The translations under genes were made by a program, and so were the position numbers. Below are positions 36,675-45,906 of a stretch of DNA of 64,000 nt, in pieces. Every line of letters begins with the position of its first letter. Position 1 is the stretch's first letter. The notes beneath the pieces are model-generated. The model was not told the DNA's origin. It saw only the letters and a program-made list of their open reading frames with translations, and ran no database searches. This DNA comes from Chitinophagaceae bacterium (GTDB lineage: Bacteria > Bacteroidota > Bacteroidia > Chitinophagales > Chitinophagaceae): contig JADKJX010000010.1 in NCBI GenBank assembly GCA_016720775.1, forward strand, positions 62,001 through 126,000, written 5' to 3'.

Positions 36675-37244
36675 CTAAAAAACTCTGACAGCTCGTACAC
36701 GATTTGTAAAACTCTTATCCGAACCTCTCGGGCGGTTAAGAACATTACTCCCATCACTGATATATAGTGCATATGCCTTATTTTGTTCTCTTTCGTTAGA
36801 ACTCCAATACAAACCCCCATAGTTATAAGTTAAACCACCCACAACATCTTTTTGTAGCTGCAGCAGCTCCAATTCAGAAATAGATGGCAAATACCAGTCA
36901 TGATAATTAATGCCATCAACTGTAACTGAGTAATCGGCACATACTTTTGCAGCAAAATTGCCTTTGTCACTATCTTTAGTTTGTGTGGCTATTATTATTT
37001 TGGTGTTTTTTGCTCCTGCACCAACTCCGTCTTCCAGGTCGTTTGTAAACCTATAAATTCCGTTATACCATTTTACTTCGGTACTTTGGTCGGCGGTGGA
37101 TGCTATTAAGCCATGCTGACCACTACTGTCAACATAAAATATAATTCCTCCACCAAATTTTTCTCCAATAGTATGTACTTGCGCTGATGTGCTATTTAAA
37201 AGAATTAAATAAGAAATTGTCAATAATAAAAATTTATTTTTCAT
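36675..37244 (-). CDS. secreted DUF1566 domain protein
   Basis: The protein has 189 residues. A signal peptide (MKNKFLLLTISYLILLNSTSAQ) precedes a DUF1566-type domain: GEKFGGGIIFYVDSSGQHGLIAS, then NYHDWYLPSISELELLQ and GLYWSSNEREQNKAYAL, ending RVRAVRVF. This fold is common in Bacteroidota surface proteins; function unknown. Confidence 0.85.
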   Translation of the reverse strand: MKNKFLLLTISYLILLNSTSAQVHTIGEKFGGGIIFYVDSSGQHGLIASTADQSTEVKWYNGIYRFTNDLEDGVGAGAKNTKIIIATQTKDSDKGNFAAKVCADYSVTVDGINYHDWYLPSISELELLQLQKDVVGGLTYNYGGLYWSSNEREQNKAYALYISDGSNVLNRPRGSDKSFTNRVRAVRVF

Positions 37245-37324
37245 TGTGATAGTTTTAATTATTAATATCTAACTTTCTTTCAATCGCTTCCAACTGGAGA
37301 TGCACACGATTGAGAATTTCCGCT

Positions 37325-37514
37325 AACGTGGCAGGCTTGCTGCTGTGGGGGGGTGTTGCTGTATCCGCCCAGCCGCAAAACCTAATTAAAGAAACGAATT
37401 TCTATTTTAAAAGTAAAACCGATTAGTAAACGGTCAACCCCATAGCCAAAGTTGAATAGGGGAGTAATGCTGGGATTTCATTCCGTCTGCCCCCATAGCA
37501 GCAAACCTTATGTT
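37325..37514 (-). repeat. attC-like repeat 27 (family A)
   Basis: It is 190 bp. Left core TTTCCGCTAAC pairs with GTTAGCGGAAG of repeat 26. Right core GTTGCCTGCAG. Confidence 0.92.
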
Positions 37515-37526
37515 GCCTGCAGTGCG

Positions 37527-38167
37527 TTATTCAACGATGTAAAATGCACTATTCGAAACTGCAGAGCTAATCTTTGATTTTTTTACTTTTTTTACGCTTG
37601 AAATATAAAATGCGTTGTCTATGTAGAATACGGTTTTGTCAAATTGCTCTGAAGTTGAAACAGCCAAATAATTTCTGAACCTTAAAGGGGTGTTTGAACT
37701 ATTAAACATTTGAACAGGTAAGACAGTTTTTCAGGAACCAAGCTATATTTATTACTAGTAATTAACGAGTGAGGAGGCACAACTCCTATTCTCTCTTCTC
37801 TTATAGCCTTTGTCTTGGACTTGCTATTTGCTCCAATTCCACCTCCGTATAATGAATATGCTCTAGAGGAAGAGTAACCAACAGTATTGGTTTCATCTTG
37901 CCAATAGCTCATCATTTTGTCGTTTGGGATGTATGCAGATTTTTTCCAGTCGAAATAGAGAGGAATATCTATTTTATTGTAGATGTCAAAATTCATTACT
38001 CCATTTTTTGCCCAAAACTTGTAAGTAATCCTTATGGTGTCATTCTCAAAAATGATCCCATTGCTACTTTGTTTAGTTTTGTCTGATGTGATTGAAGCAA
38101 CGTTATAATAAGAGCAGGATGCAAATAATAAAAGTATGAGGAAAGCAAGTACAAGATTCTTTCGCAT
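37527..38167 (-). CDS. hypothetical lipoprotein, frameshifted near the C-terminus
   Basis: A lipoprotein signal (LVLAFLILLLFASCS) starts a protein whose first frame stops at 37682 after YLFKCLIVQTPL. A shifted frame continues with NSSNTPLRFRNYLAVSTSEQ to 37527, so one base is probably lost or gained near 37700. The joined product would be about 212 residues. The middle has a Gly-rich segment (SLYGGGIGANSKSKTK). No family recognised. Confidence 0.6.
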
Positions 38168-38274
38168 AAAAATAATTTTGATTTAGGAAAGAGTAAAAGT
38201 AAAGTGTTTGTTGTTAGAATGATAATAAATCGAAAGGAATTTCATTAGATAAAGGCTGTCTTAGCATTGCAGGC

Positions 38275-38465
38275 AACGTGGCAGGCTTGCTGCTGTGGGG
38301 GATTATTGCTGTGTCTGCCCCAGCTGCAAAACCTGATTAAAGAAACGAAATATTATTTTAAAAGTAAAACCTATTAGCAAACGGTCAACCCCATAGCCAA
38401 TGTTGAATAGTGGAGTAATGCCTGGATGTCCTTCCTTTCGCCCCCATAGCAGCAAACCATATGTT
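38275..38465 (-). repeat. attC-like repeat 28 (family A)
   Basis: It is 191 bp. Left core TTGCAGGCAAC pairs with GTTGCCTGCAG of repeat 27. Right core GTTGCCTGTAG. Confidence 0.92.
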
Positions 38466-38484
38466 GCCTGTAGTGCTTTGAAGG

Positions 38485-39066
38485 CTAGTCATTGAGTCTT
38501 AGTTGGTGATTTAAGGTATGACCATCCAAGAAGCCTGTTAAATATTTTCCATTATTGGAAAGAGATACCTCGCCATTTCCTGTCTCACCTTTTAATTTTA
38601 TTGTTACATCATTTTGAATAGCTGTGCCATTATAATTTACGGCTTCTATATAAGCAATAAACTTATAGGTGTTTCCCTTTTTATCATAAAACTTTATAAA
38701 GTAAGTGCTTGGCATTGTAATACTCCAATATGTTTTTTCATTTAGATTATAAGATATTTCCTCGCTGTATGGCTCATTCTGATCTTGATTGTTTTTTTTA
38801 GGTTTAGCAACCATATTTTCTGGAGTAGTAAATTTATTTTCGTTTCTATTAATTGTGTCAGTAGTTATTGTTGCAAGAGAACTCGGCTTTGTCGTGTCTT
38901 TGGACAAGATTGATTGAGCTTCCTCCTTAGCTTGTTTTTTGTTTGTTTCTTCATCAGTCAACCCAGGCTTTCCTGTAAAGAAAACAAAGACTGTGTAGAG
39001 AATTGCAACGATAGCAGCAATTATTGTCAGAATTACTGTAAAAGGATGTTCATGAAGTTTACTCAT
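38485..39066 (-). CDS. hypothetical membrane-anchored protein
   Basis: The protein has 193 residues. One N-terminal span (FTVILTIIAAIVAILYTVFVFFTG) is followed by a Lys/Thr/Asn-rich linker and a small beta-rich C-terminal domain (YFIKFYDKKGNTYKFIAYIEAV). The domain would be exposed on one side of the membrane. No family recognised. Confidence 0.6.
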   Translation of the reverse strand: MSKLHEHPFTVILTIIAAIVAILYTVFVFFTGKPGLTDEETNKKQAKEEAQSILSKDTTKPSSLATITTDTINRNENKFTTPENMVAKPKKNNQDQNEPYSEEISYNLNEKTYWSITMPSTYFIKFYDKKGNTYKFIAYIEAVNYNGTAIQNDVTIKLKGETGNGEVSLSNNGKYLTGFLDGHTLNHQLRLND

Positions 39067-39105
39067 AATTTTGCATTCTTAGGGATTTTATTTAGCATTA
39101 CAGGC

Positions 39106-39295
39106 AACGTGGCAGGCTTGCTGCTGTGGGGGATTGTTGCTGTGTCCGCCCAGCCGAAAAGCCTGATTAAAGAAACGATTTTTTATCTTAAAAGTAAAAC
39201 CGATTAGTAAACGGTCAACCCCTAGCCAAAGTTGAATAGGGGAGTAATGCCTGGATTTCGTTCCGTCTGCCCCCCATAGCAGCAAACCCCTTGTT
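39106..39295 (-). repeat. attC-like repeat 29 (family A)
   Basis: It is 190 bp. Left core TTACAGGCAAC pairs with GTTGCCTGTAG of repeat 28. Right core GTTGGGCGAAG. Confidence 0.92.
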
Positions 39296-39322
39296 GGGCG
39301 AAGTTTTTTAAATAGCTCGAAC

Positions 39323-40165
39323 TTATTTTTTATTTTTCTTAGCTGCTTTTATAATTTTCTTTTCATCGCTGTCAAGTTGTCTCTGCACTTTTTTTACATC
39401 TTCAAGGGCAGGAAGGTGTTCAGGTAAAACACCACGGGCTTTAAGCATTTTTCGGACGGCAATGTTATTGTCAACATGTTCTTTAGAAATTTGAGCTTCT
39501 CCTTTTAGATTTTTATCTACAACATTGTGGCTTGTCAGCTCTGTCGCAAAGTCTTTCGCTTTTATAGTCAGAGTAGGTAAAAAGTCTGCTAATGGCCTAT
39601 TGTCTGGAATTTGAAGTTTTCGTTTCATATCATTAGTCGAAAATCCTCCAAACAATGCCTGGTCGCCTTTTGAGCGAATGGTTGCAAAACCTTTATCATC
39701 AACACCTCGTTCATAAATGATCCCAGAAAGTTTCTTTTCTGATTTGGATAGCTTTTCTCTTGCAGTAACTCTGGCAATATTTAAAAGTCTTTGTTCAATA
39801 ATTTCTTGCTTTCTGGTTTGTACAGCAAAGTAAGTCTGAGCAAATGCGACTTCATTTTTTGATGAATCTCCATTTTGCGCTATCAAATAGCAAGCATATC
39901 TTGTTAAAGCAATGTCTTCTATTTGCCTTTCTGATCCACTACCTATTTGGACCATTTTCCCGACATCGGCAAAATGGTCAGATAGTGAACTTCCTGAATT
40001 TTCGCAAGCTTTTTTTGCTTTCTCAATAACTTTAAGAAAGTTGTCCCATTTTGAATAACCTAAAATGTCCTGAAGTTCTCTAGCGCTCCAACATTCTACA
40101 TTTTTGTAGATATAACAAGCATTTTCAAACCGTTCAAAAAGATGAGTAATAAATTCTTGCTTCAT
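39323..40165 (-). CDS. dinD: DNA damage-inducible protein D (DinD)
   Basis: The protein has 280 residues. The N-terminus FERFENACYIYKNVECWSARELQDILGYSKWDNF-like BRO/phage antirepressor segment, then IEDIALTRYACYLIAQNGDSSK and FAQTYFAVQTRKQE, and finally ARGVLPEHLPALEDVKKVQR, match DinD end to end. In Escherichia coli DinD is an SOS gene and can inhibit RecA filament-dependent exchange. No LexA box is recognised here. It shares ancestry with phage antirepressors. Single-gene cassette. Confidence 0.9.
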   Translation of the reverse strand: MKQEFITHLFERFENACYIYKNVECWSARELQDILGYSKWDNFLKVIEKAKKACENSGSSLSDHFADVGKMVQIGSGSERQIEDIALTRYACYLIAQNGDSSKNEVAFAQTYFAVQTRKQEIIEQRLLNIARVTAREKLSKSEKKLSGIIYERGVDDKGFATIRSKGDQALFGGFSTNDMKRKLQIPDNRPLADFLPTLTIKAKDFATELTSHNVVDKNLKGEAQISKEHVDNNIAVRKMLKARGVLPEHLPALEDVKKVQRQLDSDEKKIIKAAKKNKK

Positions 40166-40216
40166 TGTATAAAATTACAAAAGTTCGACCATTTTAGAGC
40201 TCGCAGAATTTCGCCC

Positions 40217-40405
40217 AACGGGCAGGGCTTGCTGCAGGGCTGGAATTCATTGCTTGTCCGCCCGGAACCGCTGCTGATTAAAGATATAAAAGTACAAGTT
40301 AACAAACAAAAGCCCAGCAATGTTTGTCCAGCCCAGATGAAGCACAACAGCGATAAAATGACCATTGCTCCAACGTCCAGCCAGCCTTGCAGCAAACCAT
40401 ATGTT
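40217..40405 (-). repeat. attC-like repeat 30 (family B)
   Basis: It is 189 bp. Left core TTTCGCCCAAC pairs with GTTGGGCGAAG of repeat 29. Right core GTTAGCGGCTG. Confidence 0.92.
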
Positions 40406-40441
40406 AGCGGCTGCTTTGCCTCAATGCTTGTTCAATCAATG

Positions 40442-40738
40442 CTATGGTATCATGTAGATGCCCTTGATAAGAAATAAAGTTAATATTGTCAAAATGCAAG
40501 TCGCAATGATGAGTTTGTACTTGCTAAAAAATGAAAGAATTGTCATAGTGAGAAGTGCTATTGCATTAACTAGTGCACCAATTAAAAATGGTTTTATGTC
40601 AATTAAAGTCAATGTAGCGGCTGAGTAATATTGCAATCTGAATGGTTCACAAATGCACCGAATTAAAGCAAGGAAAATAATAACAATGGCAATTATTGAA
40701 ATTTTCCTGTTGTCTTTTACTAACGCTTTAATTCCCAT
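40442..40738 (-). CDS. small three-span membrane protein
   Basis: The protein has 98 residues with spans at about residues 10-28, 45-65 and 75-95. Its start overlaps the last codons of the SRPBCC gene (GGGAATTAA region), so translation is coupled. No family recognised. Confidence 0.6.
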   Translation of the reverse strand: MGIKALVKDNRKISIIAIVIIFLALIRCICEPFRLQYYSAATLTLIDIKPFLIGALVNAIALLTMTILSFFSKYKLIIATCILTILTLFLIKGIYMIP

Positions 40739-41197
40739 TTTCTATACTTTTTTTTATTGCATTTAACGTTCCCATCGTCTCCCGGGCAACTTTTGGCTTT
40801 ATGATGATATTTAGCAATTTTACTTTAATTTTTGAACTTGAATAAAAATGTGAGATTTCGAGTTGAGTGGAGTTGTCGCCTAATTTCTTAAAAGTAGTTT
40901 CTACCAAATAATCAGGTAAGAGCTTTGTCAAGCCCATAGTGTCAGAGGGAAGAGTTGTAACAATTTTCTCCATCGGAATAATTTCAATATCTTTTTCTAC
41001 GCAAGTATTCTTTCCGCCAGACAAATGACACTGATAAGAAGCTCCAACTTCGCGGAATTGTTTGCCGGAAATTAAAGTGACTTTATTTACTCTCGGATGG
41101 TATTCAGGAATACGTGAAAGGTCTTGCGTAAACTCCCATACTTTTCCAGTGGAGCATTTATGATTACCGATTGTTTTGATTGAAACTTAGGTCTCAC
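40728..41197 (-). CDS. SRPBCC family protein, frameshifted near the N-terminus
   Basis: A GTG at 41197 gives KFQSKQSVIINAPLEK, a typical SRPBCC start. The frame is lost near 41155 and recovers as VWEFTQDLSRIPEYHPRVNKV, FREVGASYQCHLSG and the C-terminal helix NAIKKSIENGN. The joined product would be about 155 residues. One A missing in the GAAAAG run would explain the break. SRPBCC proteins bind hydrophobic ligands; the ligand is unknown. Confidence 0.65.
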
Positions 41198-41233
41198 GTC
41201 AATTTATTTTGGTGTTGCAAAAAAGTAGCCGCT

Positions 41234-41423
41234 AACGTGGCAGGCTTGCTGCTGTGGGGGATTGTTGCTGTGTCCGCCCCGGCGCAACGCCTGATTAAAG
41301 AAACGAATTTTTATCTTAAAAGTAAAACCGATTAGTTAGCGGTCAACCCCATAGCCGATGATTGGTAGGGGAGTAATGCTTGGATTTACTTCCGTCAGCC
41401 CCCATAGCAGCAAACCATATGTT
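41234..41423 (-). repeat. attC-like repeat 31 (family A)
   Basis: It is 190 bp. Left core AGCCGCTAAC pairs with GTTAGCGGCTG of repeat 30. Right core GTTGGCTGCAT. Confidence 0.92.
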
Positions 41424-41477
41424 GGCTGCATGTGCCACTGTTCCTCCGAGTTTACTCAATAGATGTTAGAAAGTTGG

Positions 41478-41954
41478 TCAACTGTTATGGCTTGTAACAT
41501 ATGATTTATGCAATGCTCTCGCTGCAACATAAAGCCCAACAAAATCAAGCAATATCCTAAGATAATTGAGTGTAAACCAAGAATTGGCTTTTTGCTGAGT
41601 TAATACTGGGTCTAAATTTGAACCGCCAATGTAGATATTTATTGGAACAAAATGAAGCATAGTAAAAGCCATGTCGGCAAAAGTCACAACAAGTCCGACT
41701 ATTAAAAGAGAACGAATTGCTTTGGAAGTTTTCCAATAGGCAATTAGAGAAACAATAGCAAAAAGCAAAACACCATATTTAACAGCGAAAAAATCGCCAG
41801 GATTGGTAATGCGAAAGAAGTCATTCAAATGCTGAATGTCTGCAATGCTGCCAGATTTCCAATTTACAGCAACTACGAGCATGTCGAAAAGCATGCCGCC
41901 AAAAAGCAAAAACCACATTGCGAGGTTAAACCAAAGTATTATTCTATTTTTCAT
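41478..41954 (-). CDS. four-span membrane protein, DUF1772-like topology
   Basis: The protein has 158 residues and four spans (IILWFNLAMWFLLFGGMLFD, FFAVKYGVLLFAIVSLIAYW, LLIVGLVVTFADMAFTM, LNYLRILLDFVGLYVAAR). Length and topology resemble DUF1772 proteins, but the match is by shape only. Single-gene cassette. The roughly 120 bases between its start and repeat 32 hold no gene. Confidence 0.6.
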   Translation of the reverse strand: MKNRIILWFNLAMWFLLFGGMLFDMLVVAVNWKSGSIADIQHLNDFFRITNPGDFFAVKYGVLLFAIVSLIAYWKTSKAIRSLLIVGLVVTFADMAFTMLHFVPINIYIGGSNLDPVLTQQKANSWFTLNYLRILLDFVGLYVAARALHKSYVTSHNS

Positions 41955-42073
41955 ATAGATGAAGTTTAATTTTTACTTTTTAAATGTGAAACCATCTATT
42001 CAAAATTTGGCAATCGCTTTTTTTATTCTTTACTCAACTGTTTCAAGTTAGCAGTGTCGCCGGCATTGCAGCC

Positions 42074-42263
42074 AACGTGGCAGGCTTGCTGCTGTGGGGG
42101 ATTGTTGCTGTGTCCGCCCCGGCGCAAAACCTGATTAAAGAAACGAATTATTATTTTAAAAGTAAAACCGATTAGTTAACGGTCAACCCCATAGCCAAAG
42201 CTGAATAAGGGAGTAATGCCTGGATCTCATTCCGTCCGCCCCCATAGCAGCAAACCTTATGTT
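42074..42263 (-). repeat. attC-like repeat 32 (family A)
   Basis: It is 190 bp. Left core TTGCAGCCAAC pairs with GTTGGCTGCAT of repeat 31. Right core GTTGGCTGCTG. Confidence 0.92.
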
Positions 42264-42276
42264 GGCTGCTGCTTTT

Positions 42277-42789
42277 TTAGTCGTAAATAAAGACCAATTT
42301 TTTATTGAGTACTCCATCGCTTTGTAGAAGTTCTGCAAGTGTTCCGTCATGATTATATACTAAAAAGAACTTCGTTCCTAAGTCATTAATTTCTGTGATT
42401 TGATTTTTGTCGTTATACTTGTAAGTAAAGTTATTGATCGTACCGCTGCCATTGACAGTCATTTTAACTACTCGTTTCTTATCATCATATTCATAACACT
42501 TAACTGTTGCTGGATAAACTTTCATGTCACATTCTTTGTCTTTAGCTGCATTCTTAAAAACACCGTTAGTGGGAACATAATATGGCAAGTGAAAATTACT
42601 GGATGCGAAGAAGAGGTCAATTGGAATTTCTGAAAAATTGAAGTACTTCCTCTTGAGCAATGTGTCAACTGTGACTTTCAAGTTGGGGTTTTGGTTGTCA
42701 AAAAATATAACAGTCACTTTTGAACCTTTTCTTTGTCCAAATGCATTTAAAGCAATTAAAGTTAGTGTCAACAAAAGGATATGTCGCAT
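42277..42789 (-). CDS. secreted protein with YD-like strand repeats, hypothetical
   Basis: From ATG 42789 the protein has 170 residues with a signal peptide (RHILLLTLTLIALNAFGQ). The C-terminal half (CYEYDDKKRVVKMTVN, FTYKYNDKNQITEI, FLVYNHDGTLAELL) shows three short Y-YDdkkri--i repeats as in RHS/YD-type strands found in many Bacteroidota lipoproteins. Function unknown. Confidence 0.6.
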   Translation of the reverse strand: MRHILLLTLTLIALNAFGQRKGSKVTVIFFDNQNPNLKVTVDTLLKRKYFNFSEIPIDLFFASSNFHLPYYVPTNGVFKNAAKDKECDMKVYPATVKCYEYDDKKRVVKMTVNGSGTINNFTYKYNDKNQITEINDLGTKFFLVYNHDGTLAELLQSDGVLNKKLVFIYD

Positions 42790-42842
42790 ATTTTTAATTG
42801 TCACTCTTGAACAATTTTGGAGGTTGCGTCAAAGTAGCAGCC

Positions 42843-43032
42843 AACGTGGCAGGCTTGCTGCTGTGGGGGATTGTTGCTGTGTCCGCCCCGGCGCAAAACC
42901 TGATTAAAGAAACGAATTTTTATTTTAAAAGTAAAACCGATTAGTAAACGGTCAACCCCATAGCCAAAGTTGAATAGGGGAGTAATGCCTGGATTTCCTT
43001 CCGTCTGCCCCCATAGCAGCAAACCCAATGTT
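42843..43032 (-). repeat. attC-like repeat 33 (family A, reference copy)
   Basis: It is 190 bp and close to the family consensus. Left core AGCAGCCAAC pairs with GTTGGCTGCTG of repeat 32. Right core GTTAGCGGATG. It holds the promoter-like motif listed separately. Confidence 0.93.
42926..42955 (-). promoter_or_regulatory. promoter-like motif conserved inside the attC-like repeats (representative copy)
   Basis: On the minus strand this copy reads TTG, 19 bases, then TACTTTTA, close to the Bacteroidota promoter TTTG-N19-TAnnTTTG. Most family A repeats keep TTGACC and TAC(T/G/A)TTT at the same spacing. It would direct transcription through the rest of the repeat into the next cassette to the left. 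This is inferred from sequence only. Confidence 0.4.
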
Positions 43033-43061
43033 AGCGGATGTTTTAGCCAACGATAATAAAG

Positions 43062-43561
43062 TTAATACAGAACAAATGTCTTACTGCATACTAGTTTATT
43101 CTCTATGTAAATATTCACTGTCCAATTGCCTTTGACCGTTTCATAGGGTTCGTCTAAACTATAGGAAGAAGCTGATGGAATATTAGTTGGTCTCTTAGTT
43201 GTGTATTTAATACTTTTAAAAGTTTCACCCTTTTCATTTTTTATTTTTTTTGGGTAAATCCATTCAATAACAACATCAATGTCTACAGTGTCTTTTGCAT
43301 TTACAATATATACTACGCCGAAATTAGCTTTTGGTAAAGCTTGAATTGAAAGTGATTTATCAACAATTTCAAAGTCGTCTAACCAACCATGAGTGCCGGT
43401 TGGGCTGCTCTTAAGCTCGTCGACTGTCCGACCTTTCACTTTTGCAAGGCCATAGTCAAGTTCTTTAAATTCCAATTCACCATATGTTTTAGAATTAACT
43501 GTTGTTTGCGAAAATGAATTTTGAATGACAAAAGTGTCAGTAGTGTTAGAATAATCTTCAT
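43062..43561 (-). CDS. secreted DUF3859-like protein, signal peptide frameshifted
   Basis: The main frame (43062-43475) holds ELDYGLAKVKGRTVDELKSS, then FGVVYIVNAKDTVDIDVVIEW and SYSLDEPYETVKGNWTVNIY, ending KLVCSKTFVLY, which matches DUF3859. Upstream, ATG 43561 gives MKIILTLLTLLSF, a signal peptide that is in another frame and would rejoin at FSQTTVNSK near 43515. The repaired product would be about 165 residues and exported. Confidence 0.7.
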
Positions 43562-43615
43562 TGATTATAGTTTAATTATTAATAAGGAATGTGAGTGTAC
43601 AAAAAAATATCCGCT

Positions 43616-43804
43616 AACGTGGCAGGCTTGCTGCTGTGGGGGATTGTTGCTGTGTCCGCCCCGGCGCAAAACCTGATTAAAGAAACGAATTTTATTTTAA
43701 ATGTAAAACCGATTAGTAAACGGTCAAGCCCATAGCCAACGCTGAATAGGGGAGTAATGCCTGGATTTACTTCCGTCTGCCCCCATAGCAGCAAACCTTA
43801 TGTT
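43616..43804 (-). repeat. attC-like repeat 34 (family A)
   Basis: It is 189 bp. Left core TATCCGCTAAC pairs with GTTAGCGGATG of repeat 33. Right core GTTGGCTGCAG. Confidence 0.92.
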
Positions 43805-43812
43805 GGCTGCAG

Positions 43813-44199
43813 TTACTTATCGGGTACCACTTCTTCGTCTACTATTCTTAAGAAAAGATATACTTTTTTAGGATTGTTTTTTGAGCTTGTGAATTGAATT
43901 TCGGCTCCTCTGAAATGATCTTTGAATTTTACTTGTCTGTTTTCGGTACTTTTATCTGCCCAAGTTATTACAAGTTTACTTGCACTATCGAATGTATATG
44001 TTCCAGTTCGTGGAGTCTTACTCCAAACATCTTCACTTGCAAGTCCTCTTCTTTCTTCAATGGTTCCATTCGCTTTTATAAAAAATTGAATTGTGTTAGC
44101 TGAGTCTCGCCAAATCCAAGAACCAATAATTGGTTTTGATTGAGAATAACAAGCAATGGAGAAAAATAGAATAGAGGTAATCAAAAAACACTTTTTCAT
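43813..44199 (-). CDS. small secreted lipocalin-like protein
   Basis: From ATG 44199 the protein has 128 residues with a signal peptide (KKCFLITSILFFSIACYSQ). PIIGSWIWRDSANTIQFFIKANGTIEE and GTYTFDSASKLVITW are the i-G-W-------f-f--dGt pattern of lipocalin-like lipoproteins of Bacteroidota. It shares a cassette with the small membrane protein upstream. Confidence 0.65.
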   Translation of the reverse strand: MKKCFLITSILFFSIACYSQSKPIIGSWIWRDSANTIQFFIKANGTIEERRGLASEDVWSKTPRTGTYTFDSASKLVITWADKSTENRQVKFKDHFRGAEIQFTSSKNNPKKVYLFLRIVDEEVVPDK

Positions 44200-44224
44200 A
44201 TATTTTATTTTAATTCTAATGTGG

Positions 44225-44419
44225 TTACCTTTTTTGGTTGTTGACAACAACTGTAAGAATAAAGAAAGTTATGGCTGCGAAAATTAAGACAAGATAACTT
44301 TCGCCACTTGTTGAGGGTCGGTTAGGATCTCCAGTACTGATATGAATTATTTCTGAGGCAAAGCCACCAGCCAATAAACTAACTAGAACTCTAATCCAGG
44401 TTTTCTGTAAGTACTTCAT
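44225..44419 (-). CDS. small two-span membrane protein
   Basis: The protein has 64 residues: MKYLQKTWIRVLVSLLAGGF, then SEIIHISTGDPNRPST and a second span (YLVLIFAAITFFILTVVV). The IHISTGDPNRP loop between the spans is striking and is shared by a small family in Bacteroidota. First gene of a two-gene cassette. Confidence 0.65.
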   Translation of the reverse strand: MKYLQKTWIRVLVSLLAGGFASEIIHISTGDPNRPSTSGESYLVLIFAAITFFILTVVVNNQKR

Positions 44420-44448
44420 GTTCTATAAAGTTTGAATAAATTGCAGCC

Positions 44449-44639
44449 AACGTGGCAGGCTTGCTGCTGTGGGGGATTGTTGCTGTGTCGGCCCCGGCTG
44501 CAAAACCTAATTAAAGAAACGAATTTTTATTTTTAAAATAAAACTGATTAATAAACGGTCAACCCCATAGCCAAAGCTGAATAGGGGAGTAATGCCTGGA
44601 TTTCCTTCCTTCTGCCCCCATAGCAGCAAACCTTATGTT
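44449..44639 (-). repeat. attC-like repeat 35 (family A)
   Basis: It is 191 bp. Left core TTGCAGCCAAC pairs with GTTGGCTGCAG of repeat 34. Right core GTTACCTGCAG. Confidence 0.92.
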
Positions 44640-44647
44640 ACCTGCAG

Positions 44648-45157
44648 TTATTTTATACGAACTAGCTTTAAAACAATTAGATGATAAATGTCTTCTTTAG
44701 GGGAATGGCTGAGATCTTCATATTTCCAAACAAGTTTATCTTGAAAACTTTCTATAAGCCGGAAAGAGGATTCTAATTCTCCAGCATAAAATAAAGTCAA
44801 GACTTGCTTATCTAAATCGTATTTCCACTTCCATTTGCCCAGCCTGTTTGAGACTGTCCAAGCTTTAACATTGTGATCCGATACTTCAGCTCGATCTTTT
44901 CTTTTGAGTTTTATTTTTGTAATGTCTTTCTCCTTATTATAATCCAGTTCTCGATATTGTATATTCAATTTTTGAAATTCATTGAGTGTGTCAATAATCC
45001 TATATAGATATACAGTGTCGGATTTGTAAAAATTTCTATTTGAGTTGTCAGTACACCATTCTGTTTCAATTAATTCAGATTTTTTAAGACCTTGTCCTTC
45101 TAAGCAGAGGCTCGGAATTAAGAAACAAAAAATGGTGATATATTTTATGATGCTCAA
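44648..45157 (-). CDS. hypothetical secreted protein
   Basis: The protein has 169 residues with a signal peptide (IIKYITIFCFLIPSLCLEGQ). The mature part has charged and aromatic strands (LGKWKWKYDLDKQVLTLFY, DKLVWKYEDLSHSPKEDIY) that suggest a small beta barrel, perhaps lipocalin-like. No family recognised. Confidence 0.6.
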   Translation of the reverse strand: MSIIKYITIFCFLIPSLCLEGQGLKKSELIETEWCTDNSNRNFYKSDTVYLYRIIDTLNEFQKLNIQYRELDYNKEKDITKIKLKRKDRAEVSDHNVKAWTVSNRLGKWKWKYDLDKQVLTLFYAGELESSFRLIESFQDKLVWKYEDLSHSPKEDIYHLIVLKLVRIK

Positions 45158-45181
45158 ATTGGAAGGCTCTTAATTGCAGGT

Positions 45182-45372
45182 AACGGGCAGGGCTTGCTGC
45201 TGTGGGGGATTGTTGCTGTGTCCGCCCCGGCTGCAAAACCTGATTAAAGAAACGATTTTTTATTTTAAAAGTAAAACCGATTAGTTAACGGTCAACCCGA
45301 TAGCCAAAGCTGAATAGTGGAGTAATGCCTGGATATTCTTCCGTCTGCCCCCATAGCAGCAAACCTAATGTT
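45182..45372 (-). repeat. attC-like repeat 36 (family A)
   Basis: It is 191 bp. Left core TTGCAGGTAAC pairs with GTTACCTGCAG of repeat 35. Right core GTTGGGCGGAC. Confidence 0.92.
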
Positions 45373-45396
45373 GGGCGGACGTGCTTTTACGTCTGA

Positions 45397-45789
45397 TTAC
45401 GTGTTGGAATGAAGAGCCATAGTATTTCCTTCAGTGTCGATAAAGAATGCCATAAAACCATATTGACCAATGGATGTTTTTGGCATAGTTGCTTTTCCGC
45501 CAGCATTTTCAATTCGATCTAATACATTTTGAAGGTCAGGATTGGCATTGAGATAAATTATGGAACCAGTTGAACTCGGTGTGTGCATTGGACTTTGAGC
45601 CAAGCCGCCAGCAATTTTTCCTAACATAGGATCAAATGGGAACATTGCATACTTCATACCAGGCATTTCCATCTCTTCCATTTGGATTTCAAAAATAGTT
45701 TCGTAGAATTTTTTTGCTCTGGAAATATCTACAACTGGAATTTCAAACCAATTAATTGCGTTTGTTTTGGAACTCATTTTGTCGTTCAT
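45397..45789 (-). CDS. VOC family (glyoxalase-fold) protein
   Basis: The protein has 130 residues. NAINWFEIPVVDISRAKKFYETIF at the start and IGQYGFMAFFIDTEGNTMALHSN at the end are the classic single VOC module, related to YdcJ/27 kDa antigen-type glyoxalase-like proteins. The start may be the internal MSSKTNAIN. Cytoplasmic; substrate unknown. Confidence 0.88.
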   Translation of the reverse strand: MNDKMSSKTNAINWFEIPVVDISRAKKFYETIFEIQMEEMEMPGMKYAMFPFDPMLGKIAGGLAQSPMHTPSSTGSIIYLNANPDLQNVLDRIENAGGKATMPKTSIGQYGFMAFFIDTEGNTMALHSNT

Positions 45790-45906
45790 GTGAAATACTT
45801 TTATTGTTAAATAATACTAATCCTTGCAAGTTGAAAGTAAGAAATTTTAAGCAAAAGACCTTGCTTACCTCTTTGATAACTATATGGTAACTTGAGCATG
45901 CCGCCC

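Noticed and set aside
42846..43028. A ~60-codon ORF starting MLLWGQTEG-like that recurs on the minus strand in most repeats
   Set aside because: It is the translated repeat itself. Conservation is at the DNA level, several copies are broken by indels, there is no ribosome binding site, and families B, C and D do not encode it.
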